From Solirubrobacteraceae bacterium (lineage in GTDB: Bacteria; Actinomycetota; Thermoleophilia; Solirubrobacterales; Solirubrobacteraceae): DNA of 64,000 nucleotides. The stretch covers positions 1 through 64,000 of the forward strand of contig JAICYC010000003.1 of the NCBI GenBank assembly GCA_025934395.1, in the 5' to 3' direction. The translations under genes were made by a program, and so were the position numbers. How positions within the stretch are numbered: the stretch's first letter is position 1; every line of letters begins with the position of its first letter. Shown piece after piece: positions 1-9,247 of this stretch. Under the pieces are notes generated by a model. It had not been told where the DNA came from. It saw only the letters and a program-made list of their open reading frames with translations, and made no database searches.

Positions 1-453
<453 letters not shown>

Positions 454-763
454 ACTTCACAGAAAGCCTGTCATGGTGTCGCGCCGACCGCGCCGGAGCG
501 CGGGCGATGCGGGTGCGGTGCCCATACACGAGGCACCGCTCCATGACGGGGTACTTCTCTACTTGACTCTTTGACCGCCGCTCCGGCACGCTGACGCGCG
601 CCTGCGGCGGGTCGAACCTGGACGCACATCACGATCCCGTCGGGATCGCAGATGCGCATGCTGTTGAGTTTTCAAAGACCGCCGTGCCTCACCGGGAGGT
701 GGTTCCTTCTGGAGGAGACCGGGTCCGGCCAGCCGTCCTCGGACGGCTTTGGGCCGACCGCGG
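454..763 (-). other. rrn leader region (no protein gene)
   Basis: About 310 nt between the rrn promoter and the 16S start hold no credible protein gene. On the minus strand the motif TTTGAAAACTCAACAG (676-661) is of the kind found in rRNA operon leaders and spacers. Two hairpins are visible: AGCCGTCC-TC-GGACGGCT (731-748) and a CGATCCC/GGGATCG stem near 632-646. They probably serve rRNA antitermination or processing. The first could also end or attenuate tyrS read-through, although no T-tract follows it on this strand. Confidence 0.7.
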
Positions 764-793
764 AGTATAGCGCGCGGCGGGCCGCTCGGTCTA
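764..793 (-). promoter_or_regulatory. Probable rrn promoter overlapping the tyrS stop codon
   Basis: On the minus strand, TAGACC (793-788), an 18-nt spacer and TATACT (769-764) form a good vegetative promoter about 310 nt upstream of 16S. The first three bases of the -35 box are the TAG stop codon of tyrS, so the promoter begins inside the last codon of that gene. Only the sequence match supports this; no transcription start is known. Confidence 0.55.
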
Positions 794-2023
794 GTCGACG
801 CGCAGGCGCCGGAACCTCCGTTTCCCCGCCCGCAGCACCTTCCCGTCGAGCCTGCCCACCGGCACGTCGTAGTCGCCCCTGCCCAGCGTGTGGTCGTCGA
901 GGCTCACGGCGCCCTGGTCGATCATGCGCCGCGCGTCCGAGCGCGACATCCCGAACTCGCTCTCGATCAGCGCGGGCAGGTGCACGGCGCCGTCCACCGC
1001 GGCGACCACGGCCTCCGGGACCTCCTCGGGCAGCTGGCCCTGCACGACCACGCGCTCGAAGTGGCGGGCGGCCGCCTCGGCGTCCTCGGGGGAGTGCAGC
1101 CACGTCACGATCGCGCGCGCGAGCGCGTGCTTGGCGTCGCGCGCGCCGGCACCGGTCTCTGCGCCTTCGCCCTCCTCGTCCCCTCTCAGCAGCAGCTCGC
1201 GGTAGGAGCCCATCGCCTCGTCGGGGATGCTCAGCACCTTCCCGTACATCTCCTCGGGGGCGTCCGTCACGCCGATCTGGTTGCCGAGCGACTTCGACAT
1301 CTTGCGGGTGCCGTCGGTGCCGGCGAGGATCGGCATCGTGAGCACCGCCTGCTCGGGCACGCCGTAGGCCCGCTGGATGTCGCGAGCGAGCAGCAGGTTG
1401 AACTTCTGGTCGGTGCCGCCCAGCTCGAGGTCCGAGCGCACCGCGACGGAGTCGTAGCCCTGCAGCAGCGGGTAGAGCAGCTCGAGCATCGACACCGGCT
1501 CACCCGCCGCGAGCCGTTTGGCGAAGTCGTCGCGCTCGAGCAGCTGGGCTGCGGTGGTGGTCCTCGCGAGCGCGAGCAGCGCGCCCATCTCCATCGCCAG
1601 CCACTCGCTGTTGCGGCGCACCTCCAGCAGCTCCGGGCTCCCGTCGAGGATCGTGAGCGCCTGCTCCTGGAACGTGGCGGCGTTCGCGTCGATCTCCTCC
1701 TCGGAGAGGATCGGGCGAAGGGTCGAGCGCCCCGACGGGTCGCCCACGCGCGCGGTGAAGTCCCCCACGATCAGCACCACGCGGTGCCCGGCGTCCTGGA
1801 AGTCGCGCAGCTTGCGCAGCACCACCGCGTGGCCGAGGTGGATGTCCGGCGCCGTCGGATCGATCCCGAGCTTCACCCGCATCCGGCGCCGCTCGCGCTC
1901 GGCGAGCGCGAGCTTCTCCGCGAGGGCGCCGTCGGGCAGGCTGTCCACGGACCCCGCCGCCAGGCGCTGCGCGAGCTCGCTGAAGCGCGGCTCTGCCGCT
2001 GGCGCCTCGGGGGCATTGGCCAT
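791..2023 (-). CDS. tyrS: Tyrosyl-tRNA synthetase
   Basis: Class I aminoacyl-tRNA synthetase that charges tRNA-Tyr with tyrosine in the cytoplasm. It has 410 residues, normal for bacterial TyrRS. The HIGH-type motif HLGH is at residues 62-65 and KMSKS at 241-245. The last about 65 residues look like an S4 RNA-binding domain (SRSDARRMIDQGAVSLD). The ATG at 2023 is supported by a -10 box TAGCAT (2038-2033) 9 nt upstream with no room for a Shine-Dalgarno sequence, so the mRNA is probably nearly leaderless. The gene lies directly upstream of the rrn operon on the same strand and is divergent from the PBP gene. Confidence 0.97.
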   Translation of the reverse strand: MANAPEAPAAEPRFSELAQRLAAGSVDSLPDGALAEKLALAERERRRMRVKLGIDPTAPDIHLGHAVVLRKLRDFQDAGHRVVLIVGDFTARVGDPSGRSTLRPILSEEEIDANAATFQEQALTILDGSPELLEVRRNSEWLAMEMGALLALARTTTAAQLLERDDFAKRLAAGEPVSMLELLYPLLQGYDSVAVRSDLELGGTDQKFNLLLARDIQRAYGVPEQAVLTMPILAGTDGTRKMSKSLGNQIGVTDAPEEMYGKVLSIPDEAMGSYRELLLRGDEEGEGAETGAGARDAKHALARAIVTWLHSPEDAEAAARHFERVVVQGQLPEEVPEAVVAAVDGAVHLPALIESEFGMSRSDARRMIDQGAVSLDDHTLGRGDYDVPVGRLDGKVLRAGKRRFRRLRVD

Positions 2024-2032
2024 GGGGGGCCA

Positions 2033-2042
2033 ATGCTAGACT
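2033..2042. promoter_or_regulatory. Overlapping divergent -10 boxes for tyrS and the PBP gene
   Basis: The 10-bp core reads TAGCAT on the minus strand (2038-2033, 9 nt before tyrS) and TAGACT on the plus strand (2037-2042, about 85 nt before the PBP start). Both fit TANNNT and they share two bases, so RNA polymerase bound for one gene should exclude the other. No clear -35 element is visible for either. Confidence 0.4.
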
Positions 2043-2130
2043 CTCGCGCTCCGGAGGGCCCCTAGGTGTCGCGTCGCGCGCGGCATCCAGCATCGGGAGC
2101 CGCGGCCCTCCTACTGCTCGGAGGTCTCCC

Positions 2131-4437
2131 GTGTCGTCTTTGAGCGCTGAGCACCCGATCGAGATAGCAACCGTCCCCCGGCCGCGCCTGAAGCGCCTGC
2201 GGCTGCTCGCGATCCTGTTCGCGCTGCTGCTGCTCGGGATCGTCTCGTTCGTGTTCGGGATGTTCGTGTCGGTGGCCGCCTACACGCCCTCGCTGGCGGC
2301 GTTCACGCAGTACAAGGACGCCAGGAGCTCCGTGCTCGTGGACGACCTCGGCAAGCCGATCGGCGTGCTCAGCCAGCAGAACCGCGTCAACGTCGAACCG
2401 CACCAGATCCCGCAGATCGTCAAGGACGCCGTGGTGTCGATCGAGGACCGGCGCTTCTACACGAACGGCGGCGTGGACGTCCGCGGGATCGCGCGCGCGT
2501 TCTTCCACGACGTCTTCCACACGGGCACCGTGCAGGGTGCCTCCACGATCGAGCAGCAGTTCGTCAAGAACGCGCTCCAGGCCCAGTCGCACCGCACGAT
2601 CGCGGAGAAGTTCAGGGAGGCGGCGCTCGCGTTCGAGCTCTCGCACGAATGGTCGAAGGAAAAGATCCTCACCGCCTACCTCAACACGATCTACTTCGGG
2701 CACGGCGCCTACGGGATCGAGGCGGCGGCGCAGACGTACTTCGGGCGCGACGTCAACCACGTGGGATGCGGGACGCCGGGGCATCCACTGTGCGTGGAAC
2801 AGCTCCAGCCGTGGGAGGCCGCGATGCTCGCGGGCGTGATCCAGTCCCCCACGGAGTACGACCCCGCCACCAAACCGATCATCGCGCGCGACCGCCGCGA
2901 CACGGTGCTCGCGCAGATGCTCGCCCAGGGCTACATCACGCGCCCGATCTACGACGAAAGCATCGGCCAGGCGCTGCCGCCGGCGCACGAGATCCAGGCC
3001 CCCCACGAGCAGACCGTCGAAGGCGTCGACGCGGGCTACTTCACCAGCTGGGTGGGCCAGCAGGTGATCGAACGCTACGGCGCCTACCGCGCGTTCGACG
3101 GCGGGCTGAAGATCCGCACCACGCTCGACCTCGAGCTCCAGCGCGCGGCCGAACAGGCAGTCAACAACTACCTCGCCTATCCCGGCGGTCCGACGGCGTC
3201 GATCGTGGCGATCGAAAACTCGACCGGCGACGTGCGCGCGATGGTGGGAGGCCGTGACTACAACACCCAGCCGTTCAACATCGCCACGATGGGCGAGCGC
3301 CAGCCCGGCTCCTCGTTCAAGGCCTTCGACCTCGCGGCCGCGCTGGAGGCGGGCATCTCCCCCGAATCGGTGTGGACCTCCAAGCAGAAGGTGTTCATCG
3401 TCCCCAACACCGGCGGCGAGGAAAAGTTCGTCGTGCACAACGACGAAGGCGCCTACTCGGGCTCCAACACGCTCACCGGCGCGACCGCGTTCTCCGACAA
3501 CTCGATCTACGCCGAAGTGGGCCTCAGGGTGGGCACGCACAAGATCGCCCGGCTCGCCCACCGGATGGGGATCAGCACCCCGCTGTCCACCAACCCCGCG
3601 ATGACGATCGGCGGCCTCACGGTCGGCGTGACGCCGCTCGACATGGCGCACGCCTACGAGACGATCGCCCGCGGCGGGCAGCGGATCACCGGGTCGATGG
3701 CCGCCAACAACGCGCCGGTGGGGATCCAGGAAGTGGACGCGGGCAGCCACACCCTTCCCGACGGCTCCCACCGCGACTCCAACAGCGTGCGCGCCGTGCG
3801 GGTGCTCCCGTCGTGGGTCGCCACGACGGAGACCTCGATGCTCCAGACCGTCCTGCAGTACGGCACCGGGAGGGCCGCGTCGATCGGCCAGTTCGCCGCG
3901 GGCAAGACCGGCACGACCTCCAACTACGGCGACGCCTGGTTCGTGGGCTGGGACTCGAAGTACACGGTCGCCGTCTGGGTGGGCTACCCCGACAAGCTGG
4001 TCCCGATGAGCACCGACTTCAACGGCCAGCCGGTCCTGGGCGGAACCTATCCCGCCCTGATCTGGCACGACTTCATGCTCGCCGCGCTCGGGATCGACAA
4101 GACCCGCGCCGAACAGGCAGCTGCGGCCCATCACGGCAACGGCACCTCGACGACGGGCAGCGAAGAAGTCGAAGCCCCCGCCGCCTCGCAGGGCTCCGGC
4201 ACGACGTCCTCGACGCGCTCCACGCCCACGGGCGGCGGGCAGAAGAAGGAAACGCAGGCCACACCGTCCACCGGCTCGGGCGCCGCGGGCAACGCGGGCG
4301 GCGGCGAACACGCCGCGCCTCCCGAAACCAACGCGCCTGAAACCAAAGCGGCCGAACCCGCGCCGAGCACGCCCGCCTCACCCGCCACGCCCGAAACCGG
4401 CGGCACCTCGCCGACCGGCGGCGTCTCCCCCGGCTAG
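2131..4437 (+). CDS. Bifunctional penicillin-binding protein (class A, GT51 + transpeptidase)
   Basis: Polymerises and cross-links peptidoglycan outside the membrane. It has 768 residues: a short cytoplasmic N-terminus, one membrane anchor (residues 22-47), a GT51 transglycosylase domain with catalytic Glu105 in EDRRFY and the QGASTIEQQ motif, and a transpeptidase domain with SxxK (Ser394-Lys397), SDN (455-457) and KTG (592-594). All active-site motifs are intact. From about residue 670 a Thr/Ser/Gly/Pro-rich tail follows, as in many actinobacterial PBPs. The GTG start is chosen for the GGAGG 6 nt upstream (2120-2124). The gene uses more GAA for Glu than its neighbours. Its stop overlaps the convergent glycosylase stop by 4 nt. 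Confidence 0.95.
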   Translation: MSSLSAEHPIEIATVPRPRLKRLRLLAILFALLLLGIVSFVFGMFVSVAAYTPSLAAFTQYKDARSSVLVDDLGKPIGVLSQQNRVNVEPHQIPQIVKDAVVSIEDRRFYTNGGVDVRGIARAFFHDVFHTGTVQGASTIEQQFVKNALQAQSHRTIAEKFREAALAFELSHEWSKEKILTAYLNTIYFGHGAYGIEAAAQTYFGRDVNHVGCGTPGHPLCVEQLQPWEAAMLAGVIQSPTEYDPATKPIIARDRRDTVLAQMLAQGYITRPIYDESIGQALPPAHEIQAPHEQTVEGVDAGYFTSWVGQQVIERYGAYRAFDGGLKIRTTLDLELQRAAEQAVNNYLAYPGGPTASIVAIENSTGDVRAMVGGRDYNTQPFNIATMGERQPGSSFKAFDLAAALEAGISPESVWTSKQKVFIVPNTGGEEKFVVHNDEGAYSGSNTLTGATAFSDNSIYAEVGLRVGTHKIARLAHRMGISTPLSTNPAMTIGGLTVGVTPLDMAHAYETIARGGQRITGSMAANNAPVGIQEVDAGSHTLPDGSHRDSNSVRAVRVLPSWVATTETSMLQTVLQYGTGRAASIGQFAAGKTGTTSNYGDAWFVGWDSKYTVAVWVGYPDKLVPMSTDFNGQPVLGGTYPALIWHDFMLAALGIDKTRAEQAAAAHHGNGTSTTGSEEVEAPAASQGSGTTSSTRSTPTGGGQKKETQATPSTGSGAAGNAGGGEHAAPPETNAPETKAAEPAPSTPASPATPETGGTSPTGGVSPG

Positions 4438-5054
4438 CCCCTGCTCCTGGCCGGGGCGGCCCGCCCCGCCGGCCGCCAGCCGAGCGGGCGCGGCCGCGAG
4501 ACGTGCCCGTTGCCGGCGAGCGCAAAGCGCCACGGCAGCTCGGCCGCGCGGGTGATGCCCACGCGCGGGCCGGCCGTCACCGCACCGGGCTCCCACCGCC
4601 GCGCGCGCGCAAGGAACCGCACGGGCCCCGTCCCGAGGTCGCTGTCGTTGTGCTCCAGCTCCACGCCGAGCGCCTGCGTGAGCTTCCCCGGCCCGGAGCA
4701 CAGCTCGCACTCGTCCGCCACGCCCCGGCGCGAGCGCATCTCCTCGATGCCCTCGATCGGCTCGAGCGCGCGGATCAGCACCGCCGCGCCCACCCCCTCG
4801 GGCTCGCACACCGCGTTCAGGAGCGCGTGGATCCCGTAGGAGCGGTAGACGTACGCGCGGCCCGGCGGCCCGAACAGGGGCCGCGTGCGCTCGGTCAGGC
4901 CCACGAACGCGTGACAGGCCGGCTCGCCCTCGTGGTAGGCCTCCGTCTCGACGATCATCCCCGCCGCGCGGCCGTGCACGATCGTGCAGCCGAGCAGCTC
5001 ACGCGCGACGTCCACCACGGGGCGGGCGTAGAACTCAGCCGGCAGCGGGTGCAT
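4434..5054 (-). CDS. mpg: DNA-3-methyladenine glycosylase (AAG/MPG family)
   Basis: Base-excision repair enzyme that removes alkylated purines such as 3-methyladenine and hypoxanthine. The 206-residue protein has the family signature throughout (FYARPVVDVARELLGCTIVHG near the start, IVETEAYHEGEPACHAFVGLT with the catalytic Glu region, and AYVYRSYGIHALLNAV), and its length is normal for bacterial members. The ATG lies 20 nt inside the end of argH, so translation is probably coupled. It is the last gene of the cimA-DegT-argH-mpg series. The repair role has no evident link to the biosynthetic genes ahead of it. Confidence 0.95.
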   Translation of the reverse strand: MHPLPAEFYARPVVDVARELLGCTIVHGRAAGMIVETEAYHEGEPACHAFVGLTERTRPLFGPPGRAYVYRSYGIHALLNAVCEPEGVGAAVLIRALEPIEGIEEMRSRRGVADECELCSGPGKLTQALGVELEHNDSDLGTGPVRFLARARRWEPGAVTAGPRVGITRAAELPWRFALAGNGHVSRPRPLGWRPAGRAAPARSRG

Positions 5055-6417
5055 CGAGCTCGCCGCGCGCGAGCGCGATCTGCTCGGCGAGCCGCGCGCT
5101 CGCGGTGCCGCCCTCGGAGACCTTCGACTCGAGCCAGGACGCCTCCCGCAGGATCTCGCGCAGCTCGGCCTCGTGCCCGGCCAGCAGCGCGCTGTGCGCG
5201 GCGAGATCCGACGCGGTCAGCTCCGAGAGCTTGCGAGAGGACTCCACCGCGGTGCGCACGAGCCCCGCGACGACCCCGTGCGCCTCGCGGAACGGCATCC
5301 CGAGGCGCACGAGCAGGTCGGCCACGTCGGTGGCCGCGATCAGCTCGTCGCCCGCCGCCTCGCGCATCCGCTCGCGGTCGAAGCGCACGCCCGCGAGCAT
5401 CCCCGTCGCCGCGGCGAGCGCGAGCTCGATCGTGTCGGCGGCGTCGAACAGGTGCTCCTTGTCCTCCTGCAGGTCCTTGTTGTAGGTGAGCGGCAGCGCG
5501 TGGATCACGCCGTGCAGCGCGGCCAGGTGGGCAACCACCCGCGGCGCCTTCCCGCGCAGCAGCTCGGCCGCGTCGGGGTTCTTCTTCTGCGGCATGATCG
5601 AGGAGCCCGAGCTCCACGCATCGGGGAGCTCGGCGAAGCCGAACTCGCTGCTCGACCACAGCACGAGCTCCGCGCCGAGGCGCGAGAGGTGCGTGGCGCA
5701 GGTGGCAGCCGCGCCCAGGTAGTCGAGCGCGAAGTCGCGCCCCGACACCGCGTCGATCGAGTTCGGCACGACGCCCGCGAAGCCCAGGTCCGCGGCCACC
5801 GCACGACGGTCGGTGTCGAAGTTCACCCCCGCGAGCGCCCCCGCGCCGAGCGGCAGCACGCCGGCCTCGCGCTCGGCGAACGCGAAGCGCCGCCGGTCGC
5901 GCGCGAGCATCCAGAAGTACGCGAGCAGGTGGTGGCCGAGGTACACGGGCTGCGCACGTTGCAGGTGCGTGTACCCGGGCATCGGCGCGTCGGCGTGCTC
6001 CTGCGCGCGCCCCAGCAGCGCCGCCATCAGGCCCGTGCAGGCCTCGCGCGCGACGGCGGCGCGCTCGCGCGTGTACATGGCCAGGTCCGTCACCACCTGG
6101 TCGTTGCGCGAGCGCGCGGTGTGCAGACGCCCCGCCACGGGACCCGCCAGCTCGGTGAGCCGCCGCTCGATCGCCATGTGGATGTCCTCGTCCGCGGGCG
6201 CGAACGGGAAGCTCCCGTCGCGCAGCTCCTGCGCCACGCGGTCCAGTCCCGCGAGCAGCTCGTCGCGGTCGCTCGCGCTGATGATCGCGCGCGCCTCGAG
6301 CATGCGCGCGTGCGCGCGCGACTGCGCGATGTCCTGCGGCCAGAGCCGCCTGTCGAAGGACACCGACGCGTTCAACCGCTGGAAGTCCGGGTGCTGGGGC
6401 TCGGAGAAGCGCGACAC
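5035..6417 (-). CDS. argH: Argininosuccinate lyase
   Basis: Cleaves argininosuccinate to arginine and fumarate, the last step of arginine synthesis. The 460-residue protein has the fumarase/ASL signature GSSIMPQKKNPD near residues 270-282, the HTARSRNDQV segment and the PGYTHLQRAQP segment. An upstream extension of the frame is possible but lacks similarity. I chose GTG at 6417 because ASL proteins start just before the SRFSEPQHPDFQRLNASVSFD segment. A TAGACT box (6431-6426) sits 8 nt before this GTG and overlaps the stop of the upstream aminotransferase gene, so argH may have its own near-leaderless promoter besides read-through. No other arg genes are in the window. Confidence 0.96.
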   Translation of the reverse strand: MSRFSEPQHPDFQRLNASVSFDRRLWPQDIAQSRAHARMLEARAIISASDRDELLAGLDRVAQELRDGSFPFAPADEDIHMAIERRLTELAGPVAGRLHTARSRNDQVVTDLAMYTRERAAVAREACTGLMAALLGRAQEHADAPMPGYTHLQRAQPVYLGHHLLAYFWMLARDRRRFAFAEREAGVLPLGAGALAGVNFDTDRRAVAADLGFAGVVPNSIDAVSGRDFALDYLGAAATCATHLSRLGAELVLWSSSEFGFAELPDAWSSGSSIMPQKKNPDAAELLRGKAPRVVAHLAALHGVIHALPLTYNKDLQEDKEHLFDAADTIELALAAATGMLAGVRFDRERMREAAGDELIAATDVADLLVRLGMPFREAHGVVAGLVRTAVESSRKLSELTASDLAAHSALLAGHEAELREILREASWLESKVSEGGTASARLAEQIALARGELDAPAAG

Positions 6418-6428
6418 CGGCGCTGAGT

Positions 6429-7568
6429 CTACGTAGCGGACTGTCCGAGGACGGCGCGCAGCTCGAGCGCGACCCGCTCGATCTGGCCGTCGCTCATCTC
6501 CGGGAAGAAGGGCAGCGCGATCGATCGCGCTGCCACGTCCTCGCACACCGGGAACTCCCCTTCGCGGTGCCCGAAGCGCTCGCGGTAGAACGTCATCAGG
6601 TGGATCGCCGGCAGGTACGGCTTCGCCTGGACTCCTCGAGCGCCGAGCGCGCGGATCGTCTCGTCCCGGTCGATTCCCCGCGGCAGCTGGACGACGAACA
6701 CGAACCACCCACGCCGAGCCTTGCCGACGTCCTCGCACGGCAGCGTCAGCCCCTCGATGCCGGCGAGCGCCTCCCGGTAGGCGCGCGCGACGCGCGCGCG
6801 CGCGGGGATCGTCTCCGCGGTGCGGCGGATCTGGACGATCCCGATCGCGCAGGCGATGTCCGAGAGCCTGTAGTTGAAGCCGAGACGGTCGTGGTCGAGC
6901 CAGTCCATGTCCGGCGCACGGCCCTGGTTGCGCTCGGAGTCGATCCGCTCCTTGATCGCGGCGTCGCCCGTCGTGACGATGCCCCCCTCGCCCGTCGTCA
7001 TCTGCTTGTTGGCGTAGAACGCGAACACCACCGGGTTCTCACGCTGCCCCACGTCACGAAGATCCTCGTAGCGTCCGGCCAGGGCCTCGCATGCGTCCTC
7101 GACGATGCCGAGCCCGTGCTGCGCCGCAAGCGCGTCGAACGCCTCCATGTCGGCGGGGTAGCCGAAGATGTGCACCGGCAGCAGCGCCTTCGTGCGCTCG
7201 GTGACCGCTGCTGCGGCCGCCTCGGGGTCGAGGCACAGCGTGACCGGGTCGATGTCGGCGAACACCGGCCGGGCGCGCTCGAACACGACCGCGTTGGCCG
7301 AGGCGACGAACGAGAACGGGCTCGTCACGACCTCGTCGCCATCCTGAACGCCGACCGCGCGCAACGCCAGGTGGAGTCCCGCCGTGCCGCTGCTGACGGC
7401 GCTCGCGTGGCGCGCGCCCACCATCTCGGCGAATTCGCGCTCGAACTCCGCGAGCTTCGGGCCGAGCGAGAGCCGGCCCGAGCGCAGCACCTCGACGACG
7501 GCCTGCTCCTCCTCCACGCCCAGCACCGGTTTGGCGAGCGGGATCGTCTCGATCTGCACGCCCGCCAC
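6429..7568 (-). CDS. DegT/DnrJ/EryC1/StrS-family PLP aminotransferase
   Basis: Type I-fold aminotransferase of the sugar-aminotransferase family, 379 residues. It has the N-terminal PVLGVEEEQAVVEVLRSG segment, SSGTAGLHLAL, IFGYPAD and VEDACEAL, and Lys188 in ANKQMTTGEGG as the PLP lysine. The family usually aminates nucleotide-linked keto-sugars, but no sugar-nucleotide genes lie nearby, so the substrate is unknown. Its GTG start overlaps the cimA stop by one base (TAGTG), which implies coupled translation. Because it sits between cimA and argH, an amino-acid-related substrate is possible; this is inference. Confidence 0.88.
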   Translation of the reverse strand: MAGVQIETIPLAKPVLGVEEEQAVVEVLRSGRLSLGPKLAEFEREFAEMVGARHASAVSSGTAGLHLALRAVGVQDGDEVVTSPFSFVASANAVVFERARPVFADIDPVTLCLDPEAAAAAVTERTKALLPVHIFGYPADMEAFDALAAQHGLGIVEDACEALAGRYEDLRDVGQRENPVVFAFYANKQMTTGEGGIVTTGDAAIKERIDSERNQGRAPDMDWLDHDRLGFNYRLSDIACAIGIVQIRRTAETIPARARVARAYREALAGIEGLTLPCEDVGKARRGWFVFVVQLPRGIDRDETIRALGARGVQAKPYLPAIHLMTFYRERFGHREGEFPVCEDVAARSIALPFFPEMSDGQIERVALELRAVLGQSAT

Positions 7569-9175
7569 TACACGCGCCCGGTCGACCCGAGCTTGCCGCC
7601 CGCCGGCTGCACGGCGGGCTGCATCCCGTACTCGAGCGAGTCGACGAGCGCGTCCCAGGAGGCCTCGATCAGGTTCTCCGCGACGCCGATCGACCCCCAC
7701 ACGTCGTGGCCGTCGGAGGCGTCGATCAGCACGCGCGTGACCGCGCCGGTGCCCTTGCTCTCGTCGAGGATCCGGACCTTGAAGTTGACGAGCTCGATGT
7801 CGCGCAGGTGCGGATGGATCTCGCCGATCGCCGCGCGCAGCGCCTGATCGAGCGCGTGCACGGGGCCGTTGCCCTCCGCGGTGCGCACGTAGCGCTCGCC
7901 GTCGATCCAGATCTTCACGACCGCTTCGGTCTCGACCTTGCCGTCGCTGCGCTTCTCGACGATCACGCGCCAGGACTCCAGCCGGAACAGCGGCTCGTAG
8001 GTGCCGGCCTCCTTGCGCATCAGCAGCTCGAAGGAGCCGTCGGCGGCCTCGAACTGGAAGCCCTCGTGCTCGAGCGCCTTCACGCGCTCGACGACCCGGC
8101 CCGCGAAGGCGTCGTCGCTGGGCATCCCCGCGGCCGCGGCCTTCTCGGCGACCGTCCCGCGCCCCGAGAGCTCCGAGATCAGCACGTCGCGGTCGTTGCC
8201 CACGACCGCGGGATCGACGTGCTCGAACGTGTTCGCGTCGGCGCGGATGCCTGCCGCGTGCAGACCCGCCTTGTGCGCGAAGGCGTGCTTGCCCACGTAG
8301 GGCTGCGCGGGGTCGGGGACGCGATTGAGCAGCTCGTCGAGGAAGTGCGCGGTCTCGGTCAGGCGCGCGAGCTGCTCGTCGCCCAGCACGCGCGCGCCCA
8401 TCTTCAGCTGCAGGTTGGCGATGATCGTGATCAGGTTCGCGTTGCCGGTGCGCTCGCCGATCCCGTTGATCGTGCCCTGCACCTGGGTGGCGCCCGCTTC
8501 GACCGCCACGAGCGCGTTGGCGACGCCGCAGCCGCTGTCGTCGTGGGTGTGGATCCCGAGGGCCGCGTGGGGGAGCGCTTCGCGCACGACCGCGAGCGCA
8601 GTGCGGATCTGCGGCGGCAGCGAGCCGCCGTTGGTGTCGCACAGGACGAGGCGCTCCGCACCCGCCTCGGCGCCGGCCCGCAGGCAGTCGAGCGCGTAGC
8701 CCGGGTCGAGCGCGAAGCCGTCGAAGAAGTGCTCGGCGTCGAGCAGCACGCGCTTGCCCTCCCCCGCGAGGAACGCGACCGACTCGGAGATCATCGCGAG
8801 GTTCTCCTCACGCGAGGCGCGCACGACCTTCTCGACGTGCAGCACGGAGGCCTTGCCGACGATCGTGCAGGCGGGTGCGAAGCAGTCCGCGAGGATCCGC
8901 AGTCCCTCGTCGTCGGCGGCGGCCGCGTCACGGCGCCGTGTCATCCCGAACGCGACGACCTGCGCGGTGGCCAGGCGCTCGCGCGAGAGCAGCTCGAACA
9001 GCTCCTGCTCCTTCGGGTTCGACGACGGGAAGCCCGCCTCGATCATGTGCACGCCGAGCTCGTCTAGCGCGTGCACGACGCGCAGCTTCTCCTGGGCGGT
9101 GAGCGTCATGCCGCCGCCCCCCATCCCGTCGCGGAGGGTGGCGTCGTACAGCTCGATGCTGGTGGCGTTGCTCAA
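7568..9175 (-). CDS. cimA: Citramalate synthase
   Basis: Condenses acetyl-CoA with pyruvate to (R)-citramalate, the first step of the threonine-independent route to 2-oxobutyrate and isoleucine. The 535 residues comprise an HMGL-like TIM barrel (IELYDATLRDG at 7-17, GIHTHDDSGCGVANALVAVEAG) and a C-terminal LeuA-type allosteric domain. The sequence fits the long CimA type rather than LeuA, and a separate leuA lies at 21-22.6 kb. The start is TTG, preceded by AAAGGAG 6 nt upstream. It follows ilvE after 72 nt and overlaps the aminotransferase by one base. The C-terminal domain suggests feedback inhibition by isoleucine (family knowledge). Confidence 0.93.
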   Translation of the reverse strand: MSNATSIELYDATLRDGMGGGGMTLTAQEKLRVVHALDELGVHMIEAGFPSSNPKEQELFELLSRERLATAQVVAFGMTRRRDAAAADDEGLRILADCFAPACTIVGKASVLHVEKVVRASREENLAMISESVAFLAGEGKRVLLDAEHFFDGFALDPGYALDCLRAGAEAGAERLVLCDTNGGSLPPQIRTALAVVREALPHAALGIHTHDDSGCGVANALVAVEAGATQVQGTINGIGERTGNANLITIIANLQLKMGARVLGDEQLARLTETAHFLDELLNRVPDPAQPYVGKHAFAHKAGLHAAGIRADANTFEHVDPAVVGNDRDVLISELSGRGTVAEKAAAAGMPSDDAFAGRVVERVKALEHEGFQFEAADGSFELLMRKEAGTYEPLFRLESWRVIVEKRSDGKVETEAVVKIWIDGERYVRTAEGNGPVHALDQALRAAIGEIHPHLRDIELVNFKVRILDESKGTGAVTRVLIDASDGHDVWGSIGVAENLIEASWDALVDSLEYGMQPAVQPAGGKLGSTGRV

Positions 9176-9247
9176 GGGGTGCTCCTTTTCGGCGTCAGCG
9201 GGTCGCGGGGACGGTCGGGGAAGCGACCGGCCGCGGCGCGCGCCGCG

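Noticed and set aside
600-632. Possible tRNA T-arm (GGTTCGACCCG on the minus strand)
   Set aside because: The flanking bases do not pair as a five-base T stem and no acceptor or anticodon arms are present.
2062-4311. Very long open frame (749 codons) antisense to the PBP gene, and similar long antisense frames elsewhere (for example 17,423-19,966 and 61,074-63,347)
   Set aside because: High G+C leaves the opposite frames free of stops. They are low-complexity (His/Arg/Val-rich) translations with no motifs, while the other strand encodes proteins with intact active sites.
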